From Variovorax gossypii (GTDB lineage Bacteria; Pseudomonadota; Gammaproteobacteria; Burkholderiales; Burkholderiaceae_C): a DNA stretch of 64,000 nt. Shown here one piece after another: positions 26,039 to 33,994 of the stretch; the stretch's first letter is position 1; each line of letters begins with the position of its first letter. The notes under the pieces are model-generated. The model saw only the letters and a program-made list of their open reading frames with translations. It searched no databases and had not been told where the DNA came from. The stretch covers positions 186,001 through 250,000 of the forward strand of contig NZ_RXOE01000008.1 of assembly GCF_003965815.1 (NCBI RefSeq). Direction: 5' to 3'. The position numbers and the translations under genes are program-made.

Positions 26039-28435
26039 ATGGATTCCCAACCTCCGCTCGATCTACTCGGTCCCACCGACGGCGACACGACCCTGACCCT
26101 CGCCGACTACGCCCAGACCGCCTACCTCGAATACGCGCTCAGCGTGGTCAAGGGCCGCGCGCTGCCCGATGTGTCCGACGGCCAGAAGCCGGTGCAGCGC
26201 CGCATCCTGTACTCGATGTCGCGCATGGGCCTGGGCTTCGGCGGCACCAACGGCACCGTGGGCGCCAAGCCCGTGAAGAGCGCGCGCGTGGTAGGCGACG
26301 TGCTCGGCCGCTTCCACCCGCACAGCGACCAGGCCGCCTACGACGCGCTGGTGCGCATGGCGCAGGACTTCTCGCAGCGCTACCCGCTGGTCGACGGCCA
26401 GGGCAACTTCGGCAGCCGCGACGGCGACGGCGCCGCCGCCATGCGATACACCGAAGCGCGCCTGGCGCGCATCACCAGCCTGCTGCTCGACGAGATCGAC
26501 GAAGGCACGGTCGACTTCATTCCCAACTACGACGGCAGCACCGAAGAGCCGCGCCTCTTGCCCGCGCGGCTGCCGTTCACGCTGCTCAATGGCGCGAGCG
26601 GCATCGCGGTCGGCCTCGCCACCGAGATCCCGAGCCACAACCTGCGCGAGATCGCCGACGCGTGCGTGGCGCTGATCAAGTCGAACGGCAAGCTCAGCGA
26701 GGAAGAACTCTTCGCCATCGTGCCCGGCCCCGACTATCCGGGCGGCGCGCAGATCATCAGCAGCCCGACCGACATCGCCGACGCCTACCGCACCGGCCGC
26801 GGCTCGCTCAAGGTGCGCGCGCGCTGGAAGATCGAGGAACTGGCGCGCGGCCAGTGGCAGCTCGTGGTCAACGAGCTGCCGCCGGGCGTGAGCTCGCAGC
26901 GCGTGCTGGAAGAAATCGAGGAAATCACCAATCCCAAGGTCAAGGCCGGCAAGAAGGCGCTGAGCGCGGAACAGACGCAGCTCAAGGCCGCGATGCTGTC
27001 GGTGCTCGACGTGGTGCGCGACGAGTCCAGCAAGGACGCCGCCGTGCGCCTGGTGTTCGAGCCCAAGACCTCGCGCATCAGCCAGGAAGAGTTCATCACC
27101 ACGCTGCTCGCGCAGACCTCGCTCGAGACTTCGTCGCCGATCAACCTCACGATGGTCGGCATCGACGGCAAGCCCACGCAGAAGTCGCTGCGCCAGATGC
27201 TCAACGAGTGGATTGCCTTCCGCGAGATCACCGTGGAGAAGCGCTCGCGCTTCCGCCTTGGCAAGGTGCAGGATCGCATCCACATCCTCGAAGGCCGGCA
27301 GCTGGTGCTGCTGAACATCGACGAGGTGATCGCGATCATCCGCGCTGCGGAAGATCCGAAGGCGGCGCTGATTGCGCGCTTCAACCTCAGCGAGGTGCAA
27401 GCCGAGGACATCCTCGAAATCAGGTTGCGCCAGCTTGCGCGGCTCGAAGCCATCAAGATCGAGCAACAGCTCAAGGAGCTGCGCGAGGAGCAGAAGAAGC
27501 TCGAAGACATCCTCGCCAGCCCCGCCGCGCTGCGCCGCCTGCTGGTGAAGGAAATCGAAGCCGATGCCAAGACCTTCGAAGACGCGCGCCGCACGCTGAT
27601 CCAGGCCGAGAAGCGTGCCGTGGCCGAAGTGAAGGTGGTCGACGAGCCCGTCACCGTCATCGTGTCGCAGAAGGGCTGGGTTCGCGCGCAGAAGGGCTGG
27701 GCCAGCGAGAAGGCTGCCGGCAACGGAAACGGCGCGGCGCCCGAGTACAGCTTCAAGTCGGGCGACGCGCTCTACGAGGCCTTCGAATGCCGCAGCGTCG
27801 ACACGCTGCTGGTCTTCGGCAGCGCCAAGGACAAGAGCGTGCGCGTCTACACCGTGCCCGTGGCCTCGCTGCCGGGCGGTCGCGGCGACGGCCAGCCCGT
27901 GACCACGCTCATCGACCTGGATGCCGGCACGCACGTCACGCACTTCTTCGCAGGGCCGGTGGGTGCCAGCCTGCTGCTGGCCAACACCGGCGGCTACGGC
28001 TTCATCGCCACGGTCGAGAACATGATGTCGCGCCAGCGCGGCGGCAAGGCCTTCGTCGACGTGGGCGAGGGCGAGCAGCTGTGCCGTCCGTCGCTGGTGG
28101 GCGGCGCGAGCGGCGCCGAGCCCATGCCCGCTGCCACGCACGTGGCCTGCGCCTCGACGGGCGGGCGCATCCTGACCTTCGACATCGCCGAGCTCAAGAG
28201 CCTGCCCAAGGGCGGCCGCGGCCTCACGCTGATCGACCTGGAAGCCAAGGACACCCTGGCCGGTGCGGCTGCCTATACGCGCAGCGTGAAGATCGAAGGC
28301 ATCGGCCGCGGCGGCAAGGAGCGCGAGGAAACGCTGGAGATCCGCACGCTGAACAACGCGCGCGGCAGCCGCGCGCGCAAGGGCAAGGCGGCCGACCTCG
28401 GCTTCAAGCCGGCGAGCATCGTGCGGGTGCAATAG
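26039..28435 (+). CDS. parC: DNA topoisomerase IV subunit A
   Basis: A 798-residue type IIA cleavage subunit. The catalytic tyrosine lies in AAAMRYTEARLARI, and a five-bladed C-terminal beta-propeller runs from about residue 530. The quinolone region reads FHPHSDQAAYDALVRMAQ: compared with E. coli ParC (HPHGDSACYE) the Ser80 position is Gln, the Glu84 position is Asp and the Gly78 position is Ser. I recall Gln there in other Burkholderiales, so the Ser is the more unusual change. The catalytic residues are intact. No GyrA-like box (QRRGGKG) is seen. Confidence 0.96.
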   Translation: MDSQPPLDLLGPTDGDTTLTLADYAQTAYLEYALSVVKGRALPDVSDGQKPVQRRILYSMSRMGLGFGGTNGTVGAKPVKSARVVGDVLGRFHPHSDQAAYDALVRMAQDFSQRYPLVDGQGNFGSRDGDGAAAMRYTEARLARITSLLLDEIDEGTVDFIPNYDGSTEEPRLLPARLPFTLLNGASGIAVGLATEIPSHNLREIADACVALIKSNGKLSEEELFAIVPGPDYPGGAQIISSPTDIADAYRTGRGSLKVRARWKIEELARGQWQLVVNELPPGVSSQRVLEEIEEITNPKVKAGKKALSAEQTQLKAAMLSVLDVVRDESSKDAAVRLVFEPKTSRISQEEFITTLLAQTSLETSSPINLTMVGIDGKPTQKSLRQMLNEWIAFREITVEKRSRFRLGKVQDRIHILEGRQLVLLNIDEVIAIIRAAEDPKAALIARFNLSEVQAEDILEIRLRQLARLEAIKIEQQLKELREEQKKLEDILASPAALRRLLVKEIEADAKTFEDARRTLIQAEKRAVAEVKVVDEPVTVIVSQKGWVRAQKGWASEKAAGNGNGAAPEYSFKSGDALYEAFECRSVDTLLVFGSAKDKSVRVYTVPVASLPGGRGDGQPVTTLIDLDAGTHVTHFFAGPVGASLLLANTGGYGFIATVENMMSRQRGGKAFVDVGEGEQLCRPSLVGGASGAEPMPAATHVACASTGGRILTFDIAELKSLPKGGRGLTLIDLEAKDTLAGAAAYTRSVKIEGIGRGGKEREETLEIRTLNNARGSRARKGKAADLGFKPASIVRVQ

Positions 28436-28437
28436 CC

Positions 28438-28629
28438 ATGGGCGGCATCGACATCAGCGTCATCGGCGTCTTCATCGCCGTGGTTACCGGCATCGGCAGC
28501 TATGTGCTGGGCCGGCGCATGCGCGAGAAGAGGGCGGCGAAGAAGCGCGAGAAGGACCGTATCGCCTCTCAGGCGAACGAGACGCGCCAGGTGCGGCGCG
28601 CCCGTGAACGCAAGGAGCGCGGCGGGTAG
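28438..28629 (+). CDS. 63-residue single-span membrane protein with basic tail
   Basis: A short frame starting two bases after parC: one helix (ISVIGVFIAVVTGIGSYVLG) and then a strongly basic tail (RRMREKRAAKKREKD and RQVRRARERKERGG). The positive charge after the helix suggests the tail is cytoplasmic. It may associate with membrane, nucleic acid or topoisomerase IV; none of this is shown. The end-to-end spacing makes co-translation with parC likely. Confidence 0.6.
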   Translation: MGGIDISVIGVFIAVVTGIGSYVLGRRMREKRAAKKREKDRIASQANETRQVRRARERKERGG

Positions 28630-28660
28630 TCCTCCGCCGGCTCAGGAAGGGAAGGGCCGA

Positions 28661-29782
28661 TCAGCGCAGATCGGTCCACCAGCGCGTGTTGGTGCGCGCT
28701 GCGCCCACCGTCACCACCTCGCCGATCACCGGCGTGGCCAGCTCGATCTTCCTGGCTTCCGTGAGGGCCGCGATGCGGTCCAGCGGGTCGCGCCAGGCGT
28801 GGAAGGCGAGATCGAAGGTGCTGTTGTGCACCGAGAAGAACACCTTGCCGCGCAGGTCCTCGAAGGCCTGCACGCTCTGTTCGGGCGTCATGTGCACGGC
28901 GGGCCACATGCTGTCGTAGGCGCCGTTCTCCATCAGTGCGATGTCGAAGCCGCCGAAGCGCTCGCCGATCTGACGAAAGCCCGGAAAGTAGCCCGAGTCG
29001 CCGCTGTAGAAGATGCGCTGGTCGCCGCTTTGCACCACCCATGAGGCCCACAGCGTGCGGTCGCGGTCGCCCAGCGTGCGGCCCGAGAAGTGCTGCGCGG
29101 GCGTGGCGGTGAGCTTCACGCCGTCGTGCTCGGCGGACTGCCACCAGTCGAGCTCGGTCACGCGCTCGGCCGGCACGCCCATCGCCACCAGCCGGGAGCG
29201 CACGCCCAGCGGCACGAAGTAGCGCTTCACGTCCTTCGAGAGGTACTCGATGGTCGCCACGTCGAGGTGGTCGTAGTGGTCGTGCGAGAGGATCACGCCC
29301 TCGATCGACGGCAGATCCTCGAGCGCGATCGGCGTCTTGTGAAAGCGCTTCGGCCCCGCCCACTGCACGGGCGACGCGCGGTCGCTGAACACCGGGTCGA
29401 TCAGCCAGTACTTGTCGCGCAGCTTCAGCAGGTGCGACGAATGGCCCAGGCGCACCACGTGGTTGGTCTTCGTGTCGAGCGCATCGAGCGCGGCCTTGTC
29501 CAGCGGCTTCACGGGAATGGGATCGACCGGCACGGTGTCGACCTTGCTGCCGACTATGAAGCGCGACCAGATGCGCCATGCGCTGGCCTGCGCGGGCAGG
29601 TCGGGGTTGGCCATGTTGTGGAAGCCGCCGTCCTTGAACTGGGGCGAGTTCTCGTAGCGCGTCTCGCCGCCCCCGGCGGCGCTGCAGCCCGCGACGAAGG
29701 CACAGCCGGCCGCGGCGAGCGCGGTGCCGCGGCGCAGGAGTTGGGGCAGGTAGGAGCCTTGCGAGCCCGGGTCTTCAGCCAT
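28661..29782 (-). CDS. NAPE-PLD-like metallo-beta-lactamase-fold lipoprotein
   Basis: A 373-residue protein. The N-terminus (LLRRGTALAAAGCAFVAGCSA) carries a lipobox (FVAGC), so it is probably lipid-anchored in the periplasm. The MBL domain has ILSHDHYDHLDVATIEYLS and later GDSGYFPGF, ALMENGAYDSMWPAVHM and SVHNSTFDLAFHAWRDP. This pattern is that of N-acylphosphatidylethanolamine phospholipase D and its bacterial relatives. I chose the ATG at 29782; the frame continues upstream into antisense of other genes and is not coding there. It is divergent from the lipase-like gene at 29981. Confidence 0.85.
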   Translation of the reverse strand: MAEDPGSQGSYLPQLLRRGTALAAAGCAFVAGCSAAGGGETRYENSPQFKDGGFHNMANPDLPAQASAWRIWSRFIVGSKVDTVPVDPIPVKPLDKAALDALDTKTNHVVRLGHSSHLLKLRDKYWLIDPVFSDRASPVQWAGPKRFHKTPIALEDLPSIEGVILSHDHYDHLDVATIEYLSKDVKRYFVPLGVRSRLVAMGVPAERVTELDWWQSAEHDGVKLTATPAQHFSGRTLGDRDRTLWASWVVQSGDQRIFYSGDSGYFPGFRQIGERFGGFDIALMENGAYDSMWPAVHMTPEQSVQAFEDLRGKVFFSVHNSTFDLAFHAWRDPLDRIAALTEARKIELATPVIGEVVTVGAARTNTRWWTDLR

Positions 29783-29980
29783 GGGAGAGCCTTCTGGATT
29801 GTGTTTGTCGGATGGCCGGAGACTATCGAAGGCGCGTGTTTCAATGGTTTCAGCGATAGAAACATTCGGGCAGGAGGGGCATTCCGGTGCTATGCCATGC
29901 GCCGTATGGCGGGCGCCGCCGAGGCCCGGCACACTGCCGGACTTCATCGGTTTCACCCGTTCTGAGGAGGCACAAGATCC

Positions 29981-31576
29981 ATGAGTACCAACCGCTATCC
30001 CATCATCTACGTGCGCGGCTACGCCATGACCGAGTCGGAGCGCGACGAGACCGCGGCCGATCCGTTCTGCGGCTTCAACATCGGCTCCACGGTTTACCGG
30101 GCCACCGTGAAGAAGGAAGCGCCGGCGCAGAAGTTCGTCTTCGAATCGCCGATGGTGCGGCTGCTGGCCGACTTCCAGTACCAGAGCGTCTACCAGAACG
30201 GCCTGGACATCCTCGACCCCGATTGGAAGCCCTCGCCCGACGCGAACGGCAACGACGTCGACGGCATTCCCTCGGCCTCGGTCATCATCTACCGCTACTA
30301 CGACTCGGGCTCCGAGCTGCTGGGCGACGGCAAGGCCAAGGACGTCAAGGTGTACGCGCAGGGCCTGAGCCAGCTGATCCTTCGCGTGCGCGACCTCGTG
30401 GTGCAGCGCGAAGGGCCCTCGGGCTTCACGGCCGACGACTTCCGCTGCTACCTCGTCGCGCATTCCATGGGCGGGCTGGTGGTGCGCGCCTTCCTGCAGA
30501 ACCCGGCGCTCGGCGACGCGAAGGCCCGTGCCTGCGTCGACAAGGTGTTCACCTACGCCACGCCGCACAACGGCATCGACATGGGCGGCATCAACGTGCC
30601 GGCCTGGCTCACGGTGAACGAGATGAATACCTTCAACCGCGACAAAATGTCCGAGTTCCTGGCGACGCCGGCCGTCAACGGCCGCATGGACTACCTGCCG
30701 GCCGCCGCCTTTCCGCCCGAGCGCTTCTTCTGCATGGTCGGAACCAACCGCGGCGACTACGAAACCGCCAAGGGCCTTTCGCGCATGTTCGCGGGCCACG
30801 GCAGCGACGGCCTCGTGCGCATCGAGAACGCCTCGCTCTGGGCCGTCGACGATGCTGGCAAGACGCAGCCGGTGGCCACCGCGTATACCTACCGCTCGCA
30901 CTCGGGCTACTTCGGCATCGTGAATTCGGAGGAGGCCTACCAGAACCTCACGCGCTTCCTGTTCGGCGACGTGCGCGTGGACCTGTGGTTCGACGTCGAC
31001 GGCGTCACCTTGCCGCCCGACCTGCCCAAGGACGCGGATGTCGATGCGCTCTACCAGGTCGAGCTGCTTGCCGCGCCGCGCGGCAAGCGCTGGTACCTGA
31101 GCCGCCGCATCGCCGAAGAAGACTCGCCCGCCTGCCGCACGCACAAGGAGCTGACCGACCCGGCAACGGCCGCCCGCCGCTCGATCTATCTGTCGACCGT
31201 GTTCCTCGCCAACAGGGCGCGCGTGAAGCAGGACCGTCCGACGCTGGCCTACGCCATGACGCTGGGCGTGCGCGTGCCCGACTACCAGGTCAACAACAAG
31301 TTCTGGCTCGACGGCCACTACGAAGGCAGCTCGCTCTTTCGTGACACGCTGATCATCGAGATCGCGCCGCCCCAGCCCGGCGACCCGGCCGAGAACTGGA
31401 ACGTCAAGTACGGCTGGCAGACCGACACCGCCGGCCGTGCCTCGCTGCCCATGAGCCCGAAGCAGCTGGCGAGCGGCAAGCTGCAGTTCGTGGTGCCGTT
31501 GTCGAGCCTGGGCGCCGCGCCGGCCGCGCCCGGCATCAGCGGCAAGGTGCGGCTGGAGGTGAGCGCCTGGGAGTGA
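29981..31576 (+). CDS. Alpha/beta-hydrolase, PGAP1-like lipase/esterase
   Basis: A 531-residue hydrolase without signal peptide. The nucleophile elbow is YLVAHSMGGLVVRAFL near residue 165, preceded by PIIYVRGYAMTESERDE, which holds the oxyanion region. A further ~190-residue C-terminal part (from about FLFGDVRVDLWF) has a beta-sandwich look and no known match. The start codon is preceded by AGGAGG at 29965, ten bases away. Its family acts on ester bonds of lipids; the substrate is unknown. The divergent lipoprotein is also lipid-directed. Confidence 0.8.
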   Translation: MSTNRYPIIYVRGYAMTESERDETAADPFCGFNIGSTVYRATVKKEAPAQKFVFESPMVRLLADFQYQSVYQNGLDILDPDWKPSPDANGNDVDGIPSASVIIYRYYDSGSELLGDGKAKDVKVYAQGLSQLILRVRDLVVQREGPSGFTADDFRCYLVAHSMGGLVVRAFLQNPALGDAKARACVDKVFTYATPHNGIDMGGINVPAWLTVNEMNTFNRDKMSEFLATPAVNGRMDYLPAAAFPPERFFCMVGTNRGDYETAKGLSRMFAGHGSDGLVRIENASLWAVDDAGKTQPVATAYTYRSHSGYFGIVNSEEAYQNLTRFLFGDVRVDLWFDVDGVTLPPDLPKDADVDALYQVELLAAPRGKRWYLSRRIAEEDSPACRTHKELTDPATAARRSIYLSTVFLANRARVKQDRPTLAYAMTLGVRVPDYQVNNKFWLDGHYEGSSLFRDTLIIEIAPPQPGDPAENWNVKYGWQTDTAGRASLPMSPKQLASGKLQFVVPLSSLGAAPAAPGISGKVRLEVSAWE

Positions 31577-31660
31577 GCTTCCAGAGAGTGCGTTTCCGGT
31601 GAGTGGGCTTGTGGGAATGCAGGCAGGCTGAAAGTCAGGTCCGATCGGGGCCGGATCGGC

Positions 31661-31666
31661 CACAAT
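31661..31666 (+). promoter_or_regulatory. Candidate -10 box for a leaderless transcript
   Basis: CACAAT ends exactly eight bases before the ATG at 31675, with no ribosome-binding site between. The same layout is seen at parE and elsewhere in this window. Confidence 0.3.
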
Positions 31667-31674
31667 CCCGCCCC

Positions 31675-32091
31675 ATGCACTACCTCCTGTTCATCGGCGC
31701 GATCCTGTTCTTCGCGTTCATGACGCCGCTGAAGCTCGCAGTGGCCGTGTGTGCACTGGTGCTGGTCGTCACCGTGGTCGTCAAGGTGTCGGCGCAGGTC
31801 GTCGCCGGCAATTCGCCGACGCTGGGCGAATCGTTCAAGTCGGTCTTCTATGCGTCGCTTCTCGTGGCGCTGGCCCTGCTGGCCTTCATGAGCTTCTCCA
31901 GCGGCACCGGCATGCACCACGTCGATGGCTGGCCCGCGGTGGCGGTACTGGCGGGCCTGTTCATGGCCTACACGCTGGGCTTCCAGATCGGCATCGGCAC
32001 TTCCTTCGGCGCCAGCGCGGTCGTGGCGCTGATCTCCACGCTGGTGTCGGGCGCCATACTCTGGTCGGTCAAGAACCTCGCCTCCTTCTGA
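31675..32091 (+). CDS. Membrane protein of unknown function
   Basis: A 138-residue protein that is almost all hydrophobic: about four helices (LLFIGAILFFAFMTPLKLAV, VCALVLVVTVVVKVSA, SLLVALALLAFMSF and VAVLAGLFMAYTLGFQIGIG), followed by a Gly/Ser stretch and VVALISTLVSGAILW. I do not recognise a family. Its start at 31675 is chosen because it gives an N-terminal helix; a GTG further upstream would add charged residues with no support. Confidence 0.65.
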   Translation: MHYLLFIGAILFFAFMTPLKLAVAVCALVLVVTVVVKVSAQVVAGNSPTLGESFKSVFYASLLVALALLAFMSFSSGTGMHHVDGWPAVAVLAGLFMAYTLGFQIGIGTSFGASAVVALISTLVSGAILWSVKNLASF

Positions 32092-32116
32092 TCTCCTTCC
32101 GATCGCCTTCTGCTCG

Positions 32117-32662
32117 ATGGATCACATGAAAACTGCCGTTCTCGTCATCGACGTCCAGCGTGGCCTTTGCGACGATCCGCCGCGCCCCCATGAGGCCGGC
32201 GAGGTGATGGAGCGCATCAACGCGCTCACCGCGCGTGCCCGCGCGGCCGGCGCGCCGGTGGCCTTCATCCAGCACGAGAACGCCGTCGACCTCGAGTTCG
32301 ATTCCGAGCGCTGGCAGCTCGCGAGCGCGCTGAGCACCGATTCGCGCGACGCGCGCATCCGCAAGACCACGCCCGACTCCTTCCTGCGCACGCCGCTGGA
32401 AGCCTGGCTCTCCGAGCACGGCGTGAAGCGCGTGGTGGTCTGCGGCTACTCGTCGGAGTTCTGCGTCGACACCACCGTGCGCCGCGCCGCTGCGCTGGGC
32501 TATCACGTAGTGCTCGCGGCCGACGCCCACACCTCGCACGACAAGCCGCACGCCACGGGTGCGCAGATCCGCGAGCATCACAACGCCACGCTCGCGGACA
32601 TCACGAGCTTCGGCGTGCCGATCCGCGCGGTGGCCAGCGCGGAAGTCGCGTTCGGCGACTGA
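32117..32662 (+). CDS. Isochorismatase-family cysteine hydrolase
   Basis: A 181-residue hydrolase of the isochorismatase-like fold. The catalytic triad is visible as Asp in VLVIDVQRGL, Lys in RIRKTTPDSF and Cys in YSSEFCVDTTVRRAA. Family members include nicotinamidases and ureidoacrylate or N-carbamoyl hydrolases; the sequence does not decide. An in-frame ATG at 32126 (MKTAVLVIDVQ) is an equally possible start. Confidence 0.88.
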   Translation: MDHMKTAVLVIDVQRGLCDDPPRPHEAGEVMERINALTARARAAGAPVAFIQHENAVDLEFDSERWQLASALSTDSRDARIRKTTPDSFLRTPLEAWLSEHGVKRVVVCGYSSEFCVDTTVRRAAALGYHVVLAADAHTSHDKPHATGAQIREHHNATLADITSFGVPIRAVASAEVAFGD

Positions 32663-32669
32663 TCCGGTC

Positions 32670-33413
32670 TCAGGGCATCCGGCCGGTGGCGAGGGCGCTG
32701 GCCCAGTCAGGCCTGCCGTTGGACATCGCGAGCGCCGCCATGCTCGCGTGGTCGTAGGGCACCGAAACCAGAGTCGAAACCCAGCCTGCGGCCAGCCGTT
32801 CGACGATGGCGTAGCGCGCATCGGGCGATCCCGTCTCGACGGCGTGCGGATGCGGGTGAACATCGTCGTAGGCCTGTAGCCCGACGCTGCCCGGATTGAC
32901 GATCAACTGCCCGCCCGAAGCACGAACCACGCGTGGCACGTGCGTATGCCCGCAGGCGACGAGTCGCACCCGCGCATCGACCTGACCGAGCCGTGCATCG
33001 ATCTCCGGCATCGTGGCCGGCCTGAGCAGTGACGGCTCGACCGTCTCCAGGAAGTAGTGCAGGTCGCTCTCGGGCGTGCCGTGGCACAGCAGCACTTCGG
33101 GGCTCAACTGGAGCCTGTGTTCGAGCGAGGCCATCCAGGCGAACTCCTGCGGGCCGAGGCGAGCGTGAGCGAACTCGTCGGATGCACCGCGCTTGCCGGC
33201 GGGCAGCGTGAGCACCTGGCGCTCGTGGTTGCCCGCAAGATGAACCCAGCCTTGTGCCATCAGGAAGCGCGCCGTTTCCAGCGGCATCAGCGGCCCGGAG
33301 AGGCTGTCGCCCAGGTTGACGACGGTGTCCGCGCCGCGGCGGCCGATGTCCGCGACGACGGCTTCGAGGGCGGGGAGGTTTCCGTGGATGTCGGAGACGA
33401 TGGCGATGCGCAT
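32670..33413 (-). CDS. Metallophosphoesterase (YfcE-like)
   Basis: A 247-residue calcineurin-like phosphoesterase. All metal-binding motifs are present: SDIHGNLPALEAV (N-terminus), GDSLSGPLMP, HLAGNHERQVL, LLCHGTP and VACGHTHVPRV. Relatives are small-molecule phosphodiesterases or diadenosine tetraphosphatases. Start at the ATG at 33413. Just upstream lies a fragment resembling part of a corA gene. It ends seven bases from the isochorismatase stop, so the two genes converge. Confidence 0.9.
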   Translation of the reverse strand: MRIAIVSDIHGNLPALEAVVADIGRRGADTVVNLGDSLSGPLMPLETARFLMAQGWVHLAGNHERQVLTLPAGKRGASDEFAHARLGPQEFAWMASLEHRLQLSPEVLLCHGTPESDLHYFLETVEPSLLRPATMPEIDARLGQVDARVRLVACGHTHVPRVVRASGGQLIVNPGSVGLQAYDDVHPHPHAVETGSPDARYAIVERLAAGWVSTLVSVPYDHASMAALAMSNGRPDWASALATGRMP

Positions 33414-33430
33414 GCGCTGATTCTGGGGGA

Positions 33431-33476
33431 ATCGTGAGCCAGTTCGCCGCCACGAGCACCACGCCGAACCACACGG
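33431..33476 (-). repeat. corA-like gene fragment, 46 bases, duplicated from the gene at 33995
   Basis: This segment aligns without gaps to 34115-34160 inside the CorA-type gene, 41 of 46 bases identical. On the minus strand both read as part of a membrane helix (WFGVVLVAANWLTI here, WFGVVFVATTWLTI in the gene). The fragment is flanked by unrelated sequence and has no start of its own, so it is a relic or a small duplication lying 5' of the metallophosphoesterase gene. Confidence 0.7.
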
Positions 33477-33548
33477 TCCATAAGGCAACTGCATGGCTAT
33501 ACTGCGCCCGTCACGTCGAACAAGGCGTGATCGGGTTTGACAGCCTGA

Positions 33549-33597
33549 CGCAATCTCTGCGACGTAAGCCGCAGTTTTCCCGAAGGGCGAGTGCGGC
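33549..33597 (+). other. Structured 5' leader of the small gene at 33632 (two stem-loops)
   Basis: CGCA-ATCTC-TGCG at 33549-33561 is followed by GCCGCA (33568-33573) pairing with TGCGGC (33592-33597), which encloses the small hairpin CCC-GAA-GGG at 33579-33587. The tandem pattern lies between a possible -10 (TATACT, 33498-33503) and the AGGAGG ribosome site at 33620. It could be a structured regulatory leader; I do not recognise a known riboswitch class. Confidence 0.35.
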
Positions 33598-33631
33598 GGT
33601 TTCTACAAATCGCAACCTCAGGAGGTCGTCC

Positions 33632-33970
33632 GTGACCAAGTCTGCCCGCGTGCTCAAGCACGCGCCGAAAACCGATACCGCTTCAACGCCGAAGTCGGTT
33701 CATCTCCATTCAGATGCCGAGTCGGCTGCCCTGCAAGCAGGCGACGACATCGAGAGCATTCGCCAAGTGCACAGCGCCTACGTATGCCTCGAAAAGCTCG
33801 TCGTTCCGATGCAGGTGGATGAGCGCGAGGAGATCTATCCGACCCGATCCGAACTCGGCGCACTGTTCCGCGTGGTCAATGAGGAAATGCAGCGGCGAAT
33901 CGAAGCCGCGGACAGTACGATCGGTTCCTTGCGCGATGCTCTGAGCAAGCAGGTCCGCGAACCTCATTGA
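33632..33970 (+). CDS. Small protein of unknown function
   Basis: A 112-residue soluble protein. I chose the GTG at 33632 because AGGAGG lies six bases upstream; the ATG-equivalent frame further up contains the duplicated corA fragment and is unlikely to be coding. The N-terminal 40 residues are basic (TKSARVLKHAPKTDTASTPK). The rest is helical (VHSAYVCLEKLVVPMQVDER, then ELGALFRVVNEEMQRRIEAA and DSTIGSLRDAL), suggesting a coiled coil or helical bundle. No family recognised. Confidence 0.6.
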   Translation: MTKSARVLKHAPKTDTASTPKSVHLHSDAESAALQAGDDIESIRQVHSAYVCLEKLVVPMQVDEREEIYPTRSELGALFRVVNEEMQRRIEAADSTIGSLRDALSKQVREPH

Positions 33971-33994
33971 TGACCGGCTCGGGACAAGCGCCGG

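Noticed and set aside
26063..28432. A 789-residue minus-strand frame opposite parC
   Set aside because: Shadow of parC; no motif, and parC is unmistakable.
28661..31663. A 1000-residue minus-strand frame across the whole hydrolase pair
   Set aside because: Only its last 373 codons (28661-29782) match a real family. The rest is antisense to the alpha/beta hydrolase and has the Arg/His/Val composition typical of GC-rich DNA read on the wrong strand.
33568..33597. mini-ykkC type riboswitch
   Set aside because: That class has two hairpins with ACGR loops; the loops here are ATCTC and GAA.
33434..33631. N-terminal extension of the small gene at 33632 from an ATG-like codon at 33434
   Set aside because: The extension reads through the corA fragment and the leader hairpins, while AGGAGG with ideal spacing points to the GTG at 33632.
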